DNA of 64,000 nt, taken from NCBI GenBank assembly GCA_033977485.1, contig CM066998.1, positions 24,119,501-24,183,500 on the forward strand, read 5' to 3'. This DNA comes from Hydrangea macrophylla (Eukaryota; Streptophyta; Magnoliopsida; Cornales; Hydrangeaceae). Every line of letters begins with the position of its first letter. The stretch's first letter is position 1. Under the pieces are notes generated by a model. That model was given only the letters and a program-made list of their open reading frames with translations, was not told the origin of the DNA and searched no databases. A program made the position numbers and the translations under genes. Below are positions 22,468 to 32,885 of this stretch, piece by piece.

Positions 22468-22475
22468 TTTATATA
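22468..22475 (-). promoter_or_regulatory. TATA box of the element A 5' LTR
   Basis: TATATAAA on the - strand within GGCCTATATAAACACCCC. It is the best core promoter in the LTR. B has TATTTAAA at the same place (51253-51260). Confidence 0.7.
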
Positions 22476-22619
22476 GGCCAACTTGGGGTGTTTTTGGGAT
22501 TTAGAAAGTACTCCCATTGGCTCCAAACATCTGAAATCACAAAACTACGTCGTTTTGGCTTTTAATTAATCAAAATGGGACCACAAAACATATTACAAAA
22601 ATGGACTGTTCTGGGGGGG

Positions 22620-22636
22620 AGTGCCGCGGCGGCAGT
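22620..22636. repeat. GC-rich 17-bp dyad in the A 5' LTR
   Basis: AGTGCCGC-G-GCGGCAGT; one end base breaks perfect symmetry. Same position in U3 as the two-unit version at 5416-5454. Confidence 0.85.
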
Positions 22637-23493
22637 GCTCCTCCCTTCGTCTGGATAATGCTGTTTAGGGCCCCCGAAGTTCCGGTATTCGCGAAAAGGC
22701 CCTATTTTGTCCGAAATTCACAGAAAATGCATATGAACTCCAAATCGAGGTTGTGATATACCGTTGGAAAGGTAATGGAGTCTACTTTACATAAAAAATA
22801 GTTCGGGGATAGGTCACTTTGAAAAGTTTTGCGGTATTCGCGATAAAAGCCGATTTGATCGCCTTTTTCGCCTTTGGAAATTCATAATAAATTCGTTTTA
22901 AATCCAGAAATTATGTGCGATATACCGTTGGAAAGCTATTGACCTCTAGTATCCATGAAAAATATTTGAAAATTGTTTCTGTGCCCCGATTCCAAAGTCA
23001 AATCTTGGTCAAACTGGTCAAACCTGGGATTCCCGGGAGGTTCTGGGATCCTCTGGGAGCTCCCAGGAGCCGACGTTTTCGCTCGATTCTCTTTTAAAAC
23101 TTATTTTAATACTTTTCTAATGATTCTGGTGAATTTGGACAATTTCGGTCAAACTTGGTCAAACTTCGGTCAAACCTGGTCAAACCTTGGTCAAACCGGT
23201 CAATGGGGACTTTCGGGGAACTTCCGGGACTTCCGGGGGCCTCTGGGAGCTGACGATTTCTTCTGGTTTTATTTAAAAACTCATTTTATCACTTTTCTTA
23301 CGACGTAGCATGTTTTCAGAACTTTGGGACCAAATCTGGGAGTTTTCGGGCTTTTAGGGGCATTTTGGTCATTCTGAGCACTCTGAGAGATAGAGCTGAC
23401 TTCCGTGAGTCTTTTTGAGTCTTTTACGATCATTGCGAACCAACAAGCTATGGGTCTCCCAAATCTGATAGCCGAAAAAATGGGGTGTCTACA

Positions 23494-23498
23494 GCCTA
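23494..23498. repeat. Right target-site duplication of element A (GCCTA)
   Basis: Copy of 3043-3047, immediately after the LTR end CA at 23493. Confidence 0.95.
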
Positions 23499-24125
23499 CC
23501 ACCCTCAAACTAAAGGGCAGGTAGAATTGGCTAACCGTGAAATCAAACATATACTAAAAAAATGGTTAGTTTCAACAGAAAAGACTGGGCATATAAACTG
23601 ACTGATGCTCTATAGGCGTATCGTACAGCTTATAAGACAAACCTAGGGATGTCCCCATATAGGTTAGTGTACGGCAAAGCATGTCACCTTCCTGTCGAAA
23701 TTGAGCACAAAGCATATTGGGAGACACGCTTATTGAACTTCGACATGAAAGGAGGTCATCTCTGGAAGCTCCAATTAGCTGAACTGGAAGAAATAGGTTG
23801 AGATGCATACGATAATGCTAAACTACACAAGGAAAGGTTAAAGGCTTGTCACGATAGAACAATTTTCTGTAAATCATTCGAGCCAGGGCAGAAAGTCTTG
23901 CTGTACGACTCTCAACTCCACCTTTTTAAAAGTAAGCTCCGATCCCGGTGGACAGGTCCATTCCTTGTCAAATCTGTTTTTCCACATGGGGTCGTCGAGC
24001 TCATAAGTCCTAAGAACATTGATTATTTCAAGGTTAACAACCAAAGGTGAAAACCGTTCTTGGAGAACTTCCTACCAGAAGCTGAGCACATCGAGTTAGA
24101 TGAGCCAAGCTATCCCTCCACCTAA
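23494..24125 (+). pseudogene. Element C integrase, C-terminal part
   Basis: Continues the integrase split at 3047. AYHPQTKGQVELANREIKH supplies the catalytic Glu (in VELAN). It continues to [35 protein letters not shown] and a C-terminal domain (FEPGQKVLLYDSQL...SRWTGPFLVKSVFPHGVVEL). Several stops interrupt it. The ending EHIELDEPSYPST is where pol stops. The strong match of both halves confirms that A is a clean insertion. Confidence 0.9.
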
Positions 24126-24456
24126 AACACCATAGTGTGGTTACATTTTGTTGTTGTGTTCTTTCCTTTACTCTACGTTGTTTTATTTCATTTATTTCTA
24201 TTTTTTTTAGTGTGACTTTGCTTCTAATCTGCTATCATCTATCTCTCCCCTATAGGCTGTAAAAATATGAGGGATAATGACATCCATTCTATCGGATCAT
24301 GGGCTGACTCCGAATATCCTAATCCTCTATGGACTATCGAGGAGATTGCATTCTGTCTCTATCCTTATCAAGGGCCCGGAGCAGACGATGTCATTGACTT
24401 AACCCAAGGGGATCCCTTATGATCTTGCACTTCTCCAAATTAATCCTTTCGAGCAC
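24126..24456 (+). other. Post-pol spacer of element C
   Basis: T-rich, with a possible splice region. It contains a short reading stretch (ATGAGGGATAATGACATCC from 24268) that could be the start of a small ORF, but stops follow. Nothing firmer. Confidence 0.35.
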
Positions 24457-25197
24457 ATGGAATTTCCTCACGAGGAGGGAGAACCTGAAGGGTACATTGT
24501 TGGAGAAGTCGATGATGCCCTTTTGGAACAATGGGAGAATGATTCAATGTGGGAACTATGGGAAGAAGAAGATTTAGAGGATGTGGTTCCCGAATGCCAT
24601 AATGTTGTATTCACGTATGTTCATGACTTCCTTGTCATCAAATTGGTTCCCTACATTTATGTGCACATGAGTTATTTGTTATTCCATCTTCAATGCCCTC
24701 TACCTGCTAGTGCACATGGTTGTTTCACGCCAACAGTGAGGTTAATTCTTGGTCACATTTCTTTCTTTTTTCTTTTCATCGTGTGTTGTTTATTCCGTTT
24801 CATTAGTTACTTGGTTTGTGTTCTTTTAATTTCTTTCTTTCTTGTTTGTTCTCTTTTGGTTTCCTTTGTCAGGATTTTCACTATGAATCCAATGTTACTG
24901 CCGTTATTCCTTCCACATCAATTATTTCATGGTTTTGGACTGTACATAGGGTCCCCGGGTACTCCGCCGCAAGAGGAAGGTCAGTTGAGAAATTACACTG
25001 TGATATCTTTGTATCCATCCGGCTCACCTCGTGCATGTGCAATCAATCCCTTGGAGAGTTTAGACTTGCTCGATGATGTCCTGGCTGCTTTTCGACGATA
25101 CTGGGAAAGGGAATCATCATGTTTAGACTCCACATTCGAAGATTTGGTGGAGAAAGAAGAAATGGTAGAAGAAGACATTTTCATGCTTGAAGAATAG
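24457..25197 (+). CDS. Hypothetical ORF after pol in element C, possibly two exons
   Basis: A 246-codon ATG frame. The first part (MEFPHEEGEPEGYIVGEV...) is very acidic. The middle translates to a run of F, L, I and V. That middle is pyrimidine-rich DNA ending TTTCCTTTGTCAG at about 24872, so it looks like an intron, not a membrane segment. The part after it has its own ATG at 24883 (MNPMLLPLFLPHQLF) and ends in an acidic tail (EKEEMVEEDIFMLEE). The ATG context resembles that of the next ORF at 26198 (acceptor, short TTTT stretch, ATG AAY CCN ATG). Unknown function. It sits in the env position of Athila elements. Confidence 0.45.
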   Translation: MEFPHEEGEPEGYIVGEVDDALLEQWENDSMWELWEEEDLEDVVPECHNVVFTYVHDFLVIKLVPYIYVHMSYLLFHLQCPLPASAHGCFTPTVRLILGHISFFFLFIVCCLFRFISYLVCVLLISFFLVCSLLVSFVRIFTMNPMLLPLFLPHQLFHGFGLYIGSPGTPPQEEGQLRNYTVISLYPSGSPRACAINPLESLDLLDDVLAAFRRYWERESSCLDSTFEDLVEKEEMVEEDIFMLEE

Positions 25198-25528
25198 TGT
25201 CTCACTTCAATTGTTTTCTATCATTTGGGTTTTCTTTTATCAATTGGAGTGTAAATCTAGAAAAAAGTTTTATTAGTTTCAGTGTATTTGCGTAGTTTTC
25301 TTTCTTAATCAGGTCTTAGGTACAATTGTGGGAGCAACCATTTTGCAATATGAATGCTAATCAATAATTTTATTTATAAAATTTACAACATTTTACCTTG
25401 TGATGATGATGTCTGGCTTACATGTCCTGTTAATGAACTGTGCTATCATTTTCCTATATGTCCAGACCAATGTTGGTTAGATGGGGGTGTATAATTTCTC
25501 CATTCAGGGATATTGTAAAATTTTTGGA

Positions 25529-25641
25529 TTCGATCAATCGAACTCATCTCGATCGATCGAAGGCGTCCCATCCTCAAGCGCTTCCATAAGTATCAATTGA
25601 TCGAAGGTTCGATCGATCAAACTTTCTCGATCGATCGAGAC
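25529..25641. repeat. Dyad-box array C-int-1, six boxes
   Basis: Six 14-bp boxes related to TTCGATCGATCGAA with dyad centres after 25535, 25554, 25579, 25598, 25614 and 25632. Spacings are 19, 25, 19, 16, 18, identical to the F 5' LTR array at 33895-34005. It ends six bases before a TATTTAAA sequence, so it looks like an upstream promoter element. Confidence 0.92.
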
Positions 25642-25644
25642 TTG

Positions 25645-25652
25645 TATTTAAA
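25645..25652 (+). promoter_or_regulatory. Possible internal TATA box of element C
   Basis: TATTTAAA directly after the dyad array. About 190 bp downstream a donor AAG|GTATGG (25836/25837) and then acceptor TTTCAG at 26188 lead to the ATG at 26198. Array, TATA, leader, intron and ORF suggest a separate promoter for the env-position gene (inference). Confidence 0.5.
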
Positions 25653-25836
25653 CGAGGTATCTTTCATACACCTTCTTAGTTTCATCATCACTCTCATCTC
25701 CTCAAGCGCTCGGAGACAGAGCATAAACGAGGGAGATTTTTGCCCTCCATTCATTAATTCAGTCATTTGAGGAACATCAGATCCCTCTGGTCATCATCAT
25801 CATCACCCTCATACCCTCTCTGCACATATATACAAG

Positions 25837-26188
25837 GTATGGCCCGAGACCCCCCTTGTCTTTTTCATTTTCTTCAAATTCTGATGGGGATGCTCCCCTA
25901 TTGTTCCTAAGATAAATTAGTATTAGTTTTAGTTATGTATTTCATGTTTTCTTTCCATTTCTATTTTTGTTTCGTGTCAATGCTGTTTCGCTGTGTTCGA
26001 TCGATCGAACTGGGCTCGAATGATCGAACCCAGTCCATTCTTAATCGATCAAACTAAGCTTGAGCGATCGAACCCAGTCCATTCTCAATCGATTGTACAT
26101 TCTTCGATCGCTCGAACATAAGAAGTGGCAATTTCTTTTTCCTTCTTCCCTGTTTTGATTTGTTTTTTTTGTTTTTCTTCCATTTCAG
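25837..26188 (+). other. Probable leader intron of the env-position gene
   Basis: Donor ACAAG|GTATGG, acceptor TTCCATTTCAG, 352 bp, ten bases before the ATG. The second dyad array lies inside it. Confidence 0.5.
25996..26116. repeat. Dyad-box array C-int-2, six boxes
   Basis: Centres after 26002, 26021, 26046, 26065, 26090 and 26109; spacings 19, 25, 19, 25, 19. The spacer CCCAGTCCATT occurs twice with a 44-bp period, so two 44-bp units here are recent tandem copies. The spacing equals that of the second arrays of C, D and F. Confidence 0.92.
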
Positions 26189-26197
26189 GTTTTTGCA

Positions 26198-27625
26198 ATG
26201 AACCCTATGACAGGGTATCATAAGTCCAAGCCACTCTACCTCACTATACCCGACCCTGTACTAGCTCATGGTTTCATAAATGAAGAGGAACGAGTATGGT
26301 TTACTCGGCGGTTTTAGACGCGTAAGGTCATGTTGGAGCGGCCACTGGAGTCCGTATGGCTTTCAGCTTCATGGTTCCTGGGACGGTTCAGAGACATGCC
26401 ACTATGGTACAATATGTTGATCTAGATCAAAACAATCAACATCCACTGGGTTCGTGAAGCCTGCTCCTCTATGATCAAGGATCCCGCGGCCCCGTTCACA
26501 TACCGATCCTTCTTCCGCGGGCATGAGATCCTATTCGGCCTTGCCCCAATTTCTGTTGCTCTGGGGTTACCCGAGGTGCCCGATTATTTCTATCCTCGCC
26601 TACCAGGAGCCCCAGAGATGCCTACAGCCACCATTATCCGAGAGCTTATAGGCGGCGCCGTCCAGTTTTGAAATGGCGTATCTCTCATCGAGGATAAGCT
26701 TCTCACTGAGAACTATCATCTCCTCCATCTGCCACTGGTGAAATGTATTTTTATGACATCTTATCACTAGAAGTTCGCAGCATGGTATGCCCGAGCTCTG
26801 TATGCTATTGGGACAGGGCAGCGAATCTGTCTGTCTCGCCTTTATATTGACTTTTTTGTTCAGCCCACGCGGTACATTGCTGCCAAGCGCCATCTGAAGG
26901 GCGCTTGGCCTATACATAGGGTCATTAAGCAGGCTAGGCTAGTTTCATTGGCCACAGATTTGATTCTGCAGGCCTCTAGTCAATTTTGAAAGACGGTGGC
27001 CTGCCGTTCTGATTCTCAGAATAAGAGAAAAGAAAAGGGTAAAGCGAAGGTCAGGGCGAAGAGGAAGAGGGGAGGAGGCACCGATACAGAGGGTGCAGCT
27101 TCTGGGACACCCACAGAGGTTGAGAAGCTAGATTCTGATGACGAGGTTGATACTCGTATTGAGGTTGCGCAGTTCAACCTGAGACAGCGGTCTCAAGCTC
27201 CCGCCCAGGGAGAATCTTCTTCTTCTGTGCCTCTCCTGACTGTTCATGAGTTACTATTAGAGGAGAGAGAAGCCCAGATTAGACTCGAGGGCAAGATGGA
27301 CCGCATGACGACTCTACTTGAGACTATATTGATTCAGATAGGGGTTGACCAGTCTCTACATACATCTCCACCACCCACTACTGGTCCTTCATCCTCAGCT
27401 CTACCTCCACAGGTTGATCCTGCTGCTCCATCTACATTGGCGGCACCGCCTTCTTCTGAGACACCACTTCCACCACCTCCAATCGTGGCTGACCCTTTAT
27501 TATCTACACTAGCTACCATGGTTGCAAGTGACCCGGTGACGGCTACTACTGCTGCTGTGGGTGGAGATGTGGATGCTCCAGAAGTGCTGATCAAGGTCTT
27601 ATCCGATGTCATCGATGATGCTTAG
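26198..27625 (+). pseudogene. Element C env-position ORF (plant transposon protein)
   Basis: One frame of 475 codons from ATG 26198 to a stop at 27625, with three TAG and two TGA codons but no frameshift. The N-terminal two thirds contain HWVREACSSMIKDPAAPFTY, FFRGHEILFGLAPISVALGLPEV and WYARALYAIGTGQRICLSRLY. This resembles the 'putative plant transposon protein' domain found after pol in Athila-like elements (family knowledge, moderate). Then follow a basic segment (KRKEKGKAKVRAKRKRGGG), an acidic patch, and a Pro/Ser/Ala-rich tail. No signal peptide or convincing membrane segment, so an envelope role is not supported; the basic segment could be a nuclear signal. Confidence 0.72.
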
Positions 27626-29792
27626 CTCTGCCATTTCAGTGTCTCTGGATTTTTGGTTGGTTATTTTTATTTTCTCTCCCAGTTAGTGGTTGTGCTTGTG
27701 GTTGTTATTGGATATTTTAGACTATTTAGTTGGATTGGCTATTTTGGACTTTAGTTTTTATGGCCTATAGTATCACTGTTCTGTTGTATTCATAGTTTTA
27801 TCATTTCAGTGATTAGTTCTATTTTATGCATGGATGTCTTGCTCTATCTTTTTAATTTTTATTTGATCTTTGCTGCTTGGAGTTTGTATGTCTTCTTTAT
27901 AGATTGTTATGCTTGCGGTTATTGCGATACTTTTTAAGGTGATATCTCTCTATCTATATTTGAAAATCCCAAATGAGGACATTGCAATTTTCAGTTGGGG
28001 GTGGGATGTAGATAATCACCTACACATGTTTATATTTAGCAATCTGGATCACTATATTGCACATTCCATACAATCTCAGTTAGTACATCCACAGTTTGAA
28101 AGCAAATCAATTATATATTAAAATAATTAAAATAATATTTTTTTTTAATTTCATGTTATTAAGGAATTGTGGAATTAAATTGGTAGAATAACTTTGAATA
28201 TTCACTTTTATTTAGCTGTTATCAAACAATGACACAACCATTTTATTCTCATCATTTTATGAATTAAGTTCACGCGTTTTTCTAGTTTCACTAGGATAAA
28301 TACATATGTTGACCATTCGTGTATCCAAAATCCATATGCACATGTTAATAGTTATGCAGACAACCTAAAATAAAAGTTAATACGACTTTTGTGCTGTAAG
28401 GAATAAGTAGTGAAAACTAGTCACCCCTAGTGAGCTTTTGAATCCAATCTTCAATTCTAAGGGAATTATCACATTAAATTCGAATTGTTTTTCTTGAATA
28501 AGCGTATTAAATTCGTTAAATAGTCTCTAATTCTTCATTTTGGCTGCGTATTAGAGGAGAACATTCAGGATTTACCAACTAAACTCATTGGACATTGAAG
28601 TGTTAAAACTAAGAAGTTGAGAAAATGATTTAAGCCATCGTTATTCGCTCCTTACCTTTCCATATACTGGTATCAACATTCCAGAATATGCATTGTTCTC
28701 AATCCCACACCTAGTAAATATTGCCCAGTCTATTATGAAAATCTACATCCCTAATCTTTTACTTTGACCTTAACGAACCTCATTGCACATCTAATGTGAT
28801 TAAATTATTGAAGTATGTAATAAAAAGGGAGTAGTTGTGGGAGGGACCACATAAAAGAGAAAAGGAAAGAACGAGCATTCCAGGTTAAAAAATATATATA
28901 TATACATATATATATAAGAATAGAGGATTGTTGGAATGGAGTGAAAGAAAATTACTAAACTCAATCACATGCTGATGATGTGCAATTTATTACCCCTCTC
29001 ATTTATGCCCCACTATATAAAAACCGAAAAGTCAAAGCCTTAATGATCTTTAACAACTTAGTTTGAATATGAACGTGTAATTTAGGTTATCCACGGTATT
29101 TCACTCCTCTAGTAAGTAGCATTCCTTTCTTGAGACTAAATACTCTAAATGTTCGTCCTTTATTGAGTCAGGTGTGAAAGCATTAGTAATTAAACTTTCA
29201 ATTTTTATCAAAGTTTTCACACCATGTGCGATCATTATTAAACCTATTTCTGTGAGATGTTCATTCCTAAGTGTAAACCGATGTGAGAATTGAGTTGAAC
29301 CTACAAGTTCTGAGAGTATGATAGTCTAGACGGTTCTAAATAAGGTTCTATGCATAGCTGTTAACTTCACACACACACACACAGATACATGGAGGTGATG
29401 CATTTGTTATTTTTATCTTGGTAGGAGCATGTGTATTTCTTTTATGGTTTGAATGAGGATGATTTGTTTTGTGGAGCTAAGTTTACAATTGTATGGGAGG
29501 GAGTATTTACAAGTTATTTTATATCTTTTTGAGCTTAAAATCGGAGAATTTTGTGGGAACATTCACTGCAAACCATCATGAGACAACACTCGTCCACTAG
29601 GGGAACCTAGGGGGTTTAACGACTTATTGCATTTGCTAAATGCAACCGTGATTCCTGCGAAAGTGAGTTAGCTAGTTTCTTTCTGTTCATTTTAATTTAG
29701 TTTACCTGAGTTTAATTTATTTTACTTCAGTTGTTGTAGTATTAGGTTAGCTTGTTTTATCTTCGCTTTATTGCTAAGGACTAGCAAATCGC
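27626..29792. other. Long 3' non-coding region of element C
   Basis: 2.2 kb of AT-rich DNA without a credible ORF. It contains a TATATATA/CATATA microsatellite at about 28891-28916 and a CA microsatellite at about 29368-29383. A long non-coding stretch before the 3' LTR is usual for Athila-like elements. Toward the end the sequence TTGCTAAGGACTAGCAA could form a short hairpin. Confidence 0.6.
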
Positions 29793-29803
29793 TAGTTGGG
29801 GGT
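29793..29803 (+). promoter_or_regulatory. Element C polypurine tract
   Basis: TAGTTGGGGGT-type purine run abutting the LTR start TGTGCCAAGC at 29804. Confidence 0.6.
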
Positions 29804-30057
29804 TGTGCCAAGCGGGGGTATTTGTAAAATACAACTGCGCCAAAAGAAGAAAATACACCAATTTAGTTTACAATTCCCTTGTATATCTACAATTTAAATT
29901 ACAATGCCAGTTTTTACACAATCTGATTAATCTATGATAAGTGGTATTGTTTAATGGTTATTTGTGCTGATTACTGTTGCTGTGTGAGGAACTGAATGAG
30001 AATGATAAAAGGAAGTATGTGTTTCGAATGAAGAAAATTCAAACATGGAAAGGATGT

Positions 30058-30169
30058 TTCGAGCGATCGAAGAGGTCTTGAGCGATCGAGGTTTCGATCG
30101 ATCGAATTATGTTCAAGCGCTTGAAGATCCCAGAAGTTTAATCGATCGAGGGATGTTCGATCGATCGAA
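30058..30169. repeat. Dyad-box array in the C 3' LTR, first (six boxes)
   Basis: Centres after 30064, 30083, 30099, 30118, 30143 and 30162; spacings 19, 16, 19, 25, 19. This is the mirror order of the F LTR array (19, 25, 19, 16, 18). Box 4 is TTCAAGCGCTTGAA, a perfect palindrome that differs symmetrically from the consensus. It lies 68 bp before TATATATA. Confidence 0.93.
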
Positions 30170-30236
30170 CATGGCTTTTATCATAAATTACACGCACGCA
30201 GCAGAAACGTGGTTTTAACCCTAGCCTTAGGTTATG

Positions 30237-30244
30237 TATATATA
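30237..30244 (+). promoter_or_regulatory. TATA box of the C LTR
   Basis: TATATATA, 68 bp after the first array; the usual place for U3/R. Confidence 0.6.
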
Positions 30245-30665
30245 GTCGTACTGTATACGTCCAGAAGGATGGCCACTTCACTTTCTATCAGTTTTACATA
30301 GGGATAATAGAGTTTGTTCTTGTTTTTGTAGGTGTTATCAAGGATTTCTATTGTTTTGGTTGAATTCCATTAAGTTAATATAAGTTCGTCATTCCAGGTT
30401 ACTTCTTATCATTTTGTTTACACTCTACTTGCTGTTTATTGTAGGTTAATCTGCTAGAATCGTAGGATTACATGTTAGATTCCTGTTAAATCATTAGTTT
30501 TCATAGAATTTATATTTAAATCACAAACAAACAAGACTTTAATGGAATTTTACATTAAACACGAATCTAAGACACTCCAGACCATGTCTGAGTAGTCCCC
30601 AAGTTGGGAGATCACGATGAAATCGTGATCTTAAGCCTCTGCCATGCAGCAGAATAATTCCTGTG

Positions 30666-30786
30666 TTCGATCGATCGAAGTTCGTTCGATCGATCGGACC
30701 AGAGACATTGTCAATTGATCGAAAACATTTCGATCGATCAAGAGATGAAGATATTCGATCGATCGAAATTGCATCGATCGATCGAA
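30666..30786. repeat. Dyad-box array in the C 3' LTR, second (six boxes)
   Basis: Centres after 30672, 30691, 30716, 30735, 30760 and 30779; spacings 19, 25, 19, 25, 19. It lies about 420 bp downstream of the TATA box, so probably within the transcribed part. Confidence 0.93.
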
Positions 30787-31445
30787 CGAACTGATTCTTG
30801 AGAACATTCTATGCAGTATCCCTAGACTTTTTTCTTTAGAGATTTGTTATCAAATTGTCCCCAAATGCTCAGTTTGTCAAAACAGTCTCTGAACTTAAGG
30901 CCTTAAGGCAATTTTCTTCAATATCTTTTGCAAACCACCTTTAATGCTAACAGCATTGTAGGTGCGAGTCTTAACTATTGTTTTAAACTGCTTTCATGTG
31001 TTTCAAATTAACTATGATGATATAGTCCCGATCATGGAAGGACTATGGATTCTTTATTCTAAAAGAAATACGGAATACTGTAGAAAATGTGCTCCATTAA
31101 GCTTTAATGTAAATGCATGGTAGATGGCTAGGTCGCGGTGGATTCGTGTAATCCTAACATTTCCTTTTTACTAAGAAAAACAGGCTTTAAAACATCGCTT
31201 TGGGTAATTAGTTAATCATTAGTTCGATTTATTTTAGTTGCTTTAATTTTAGTAGTTGATTAGTAGAACTTCGTGTTTTGCAACTTTTGATATATTGATT
31301 TTTATTTTCCTTTTAGAGTTTAATCTAAGTATTTAGGTTATCACCTTCCCTATGGGATCGACCTATTCTTAACCAGATTACTACTTGCATGATTACCTAC
31401 ACTTGGGTATAGTACACAAGCGCACATGTATTCTTAGCCGTGTCA

Positions 31446-32885
31446 ATCTGTACCATCTAAAAGAAAGGAACCTTCCACTAATCCAACAAGGCTTTGGCAC
31501 ATGAGGCTTGGCCATATCAATCTAAATAGGATTGGCAGACTAGTTAAAGAAGGGGTCTTAGACGATTTGGTTCTTGAACCAATGGAAGTTTGCGAGTCCT
31601 GTTTAGAGTATAAGATGACCAAAATGCCCTTTCCTGTGAAGGACAATAGGACCAATGCATTGTTGGAATTAGTTCATACTTATGTGTGTGGACCAATAAA
31701 TATTAGAGAAAGGGTTGGGTATAAGTATTTCATAACATTTACTGATGACCACTCCAGGTATGGATATGTGTACTTAATGTCTGACAAGTTTAAAGCCTTT
31801 GCAAAGTTTAAAGAGTTTAGGGATGAATTAGAGAAGCAATTAGGCACACATAATAAGGCCATTTGATCTGATCGAGGCTGCTAGTACCTCTATAATGAGT
31901 TTATTGATCCCCTCATACAGAATGGGATTCTATCAAAGTTGACTGCACCTGGTATACCTCAGCTGAATGGTTTAGTGGAGAGAAGGAACTGAACTCGTTT
32001 AGACATAACTAGGTCGATGATGAATTATTTAGAGTTGCCATTATCCCTTTGGGGTTATGCTTTGGAAACTGCTGCGTACATACTGAATCTAGCACCAAGC
32101 AATTCTGTTCCCAGGACACCACGAGAGATGTGGATTGGGCGCAAGCCTTCTTTGCAACATCTCCGGATATGGGGTTGTCCGGCACATGTGCTGAAAGGAA
32201 AGATGAGCTTGCTGGATTCTAGATCAGAAATATGTTATTTTGTAGGGTATCCAAAGGGTGCTTATGGATGGTATTTTTATGATCCAAGAGAACAGAAAGT
32301 GTCTGTTACTAAAAATGCTATTTTCTTGGAGGATGACTATATCATGAACCATAAATATAAGGGAAGGATAGATCTTAGAGAGATAGAAAGAGAGCCCTCT
32401 GTCCTATGCACAGTTGATAATGATGTATGACAAGAAAATACCACTTCTTCACCCATTTTTACACTAGTACTTCATTGTAGTAGGAGGATTATCAGCCAGC
32501 CTAATAGATATATGTCCTTAGGAGAAGTCTTTGAAGCTGTCTCCATAGAATCTGTATTTGATCCTACCAGATACAAAGAGGCAATGCCTGATGTAGCCTC
32601 AACTCATTAGGTTAAACCTATGATGGCTGAATTAGAATCTATGGACTCTAATCAGGTCTGGAATCTTATAGAATTTCCAGCCAATATTAAACCCACCGGC
32701 TATAAGTGGGTCTACAAGAGAAAAAGTACATTTATGGCATGGCTTGTAGTGAGAGGTTATACTCAGAGGGATGACATTGACTATGAGAAAACCTTCTCAC
32801 CGGTAGCCATGCTCAAGTCCATCAAAATACTCTAATCCATTGCTGCATGTCTAGATTATGAGTTCTGGGAGATGGACGTCAAGAC
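31446..32885 (+). pseudogene. Element E: Ty1/copia pol fragment (integrase to RT start)
   Basis: Begins in the GAG-pre-integrase domain (LWHMRLGHINLNRIGRL) and includes CESCLEYKM of the zinc finger, the integrase core (VHTYVCGP, where the usual Asp is Tyr; SDRG; NGLVERRN), the linker, and the RT start up to MDVKT. At least six stops and missing codons show decay. It is closely related to the same part of F. Both share the TGA after KAI (E near 31863-31865, F 37819-37821). The left side is cut by element C; the right side ends where the F LTR starts. Confidence 0.9.

Larger units (their letters stand above)
3048..23493 (-). mobile_element. Element A, Tat-like Ty3/gypsy retrotransposon (complete, nested in C)
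   Basis: Full element of 20.4 kb in reverse orientation: 5' LTR 20251-23493, PBS 20230-20247, leader, gag-pol 19010 down to 12498, a 3' region with stem-forming modules, two opposite-strand genes, PPT 6323-6338, 3' LTR 3048-6322. The large LTRs, the second RNase H domain, the CxxHxxxxHxxxxC gag knuckle and extra genes between pol and the 3' LTR fit the Tat/Ogre group. By eye the LTRs differ at roughly 45 positions plus two short indels, so the insertion is fairly young. Confidence 0.93.
20251..23493 (-). repeat. Element A 5' LTR (3243 bp)
   Basis: Partner of 3048-6322, bounded by TG and CA, followed by TSD GCCTA. It carries a TATATAAA box (- strand, 22468-22475), a single GC dyad unit at 22620-22636 about 145 bp upstream of it, and a GGTCAAAC cluster at 23146-23203. 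It has one dyad unit and one GGTCAAAC unit fewer than the 3' LTR. Confidence 0.95.
29804..31445 (+). repeat. Element C 3' LTR (1642 bp)
   Basis: Starts TGTGCCAAGCGGGGGTATTTG and ends ...CTTAGCCGTGTCA. Homologous throughout to the D 5' LTR at 46449-48034 (TGTGGCAAGC...GTGTCA). It holds two dyad-box arrays and a TATATATA at 30237-30244. After 31445 the copia fragment E starts, so C was inserted in E. Confidence 0.92.

Noticed and set aside
24745..24880. Multi-pass membrane segment (envelope-like) in the ORF at 24457
   Set aside because: The hydrophobic run is translated from a T/C-rich stretch that ends in a splice acceptor (TTTGTCAG). It is better explained as an intron polypyrimidine region.
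30058..30786. CRISPR-like or satellite array
   Set aside because: The DNA is eukaryotic. Boxes are short palindromes with three fixed spacings, limited to four to six boxes, and lie in LTRs and leaders.
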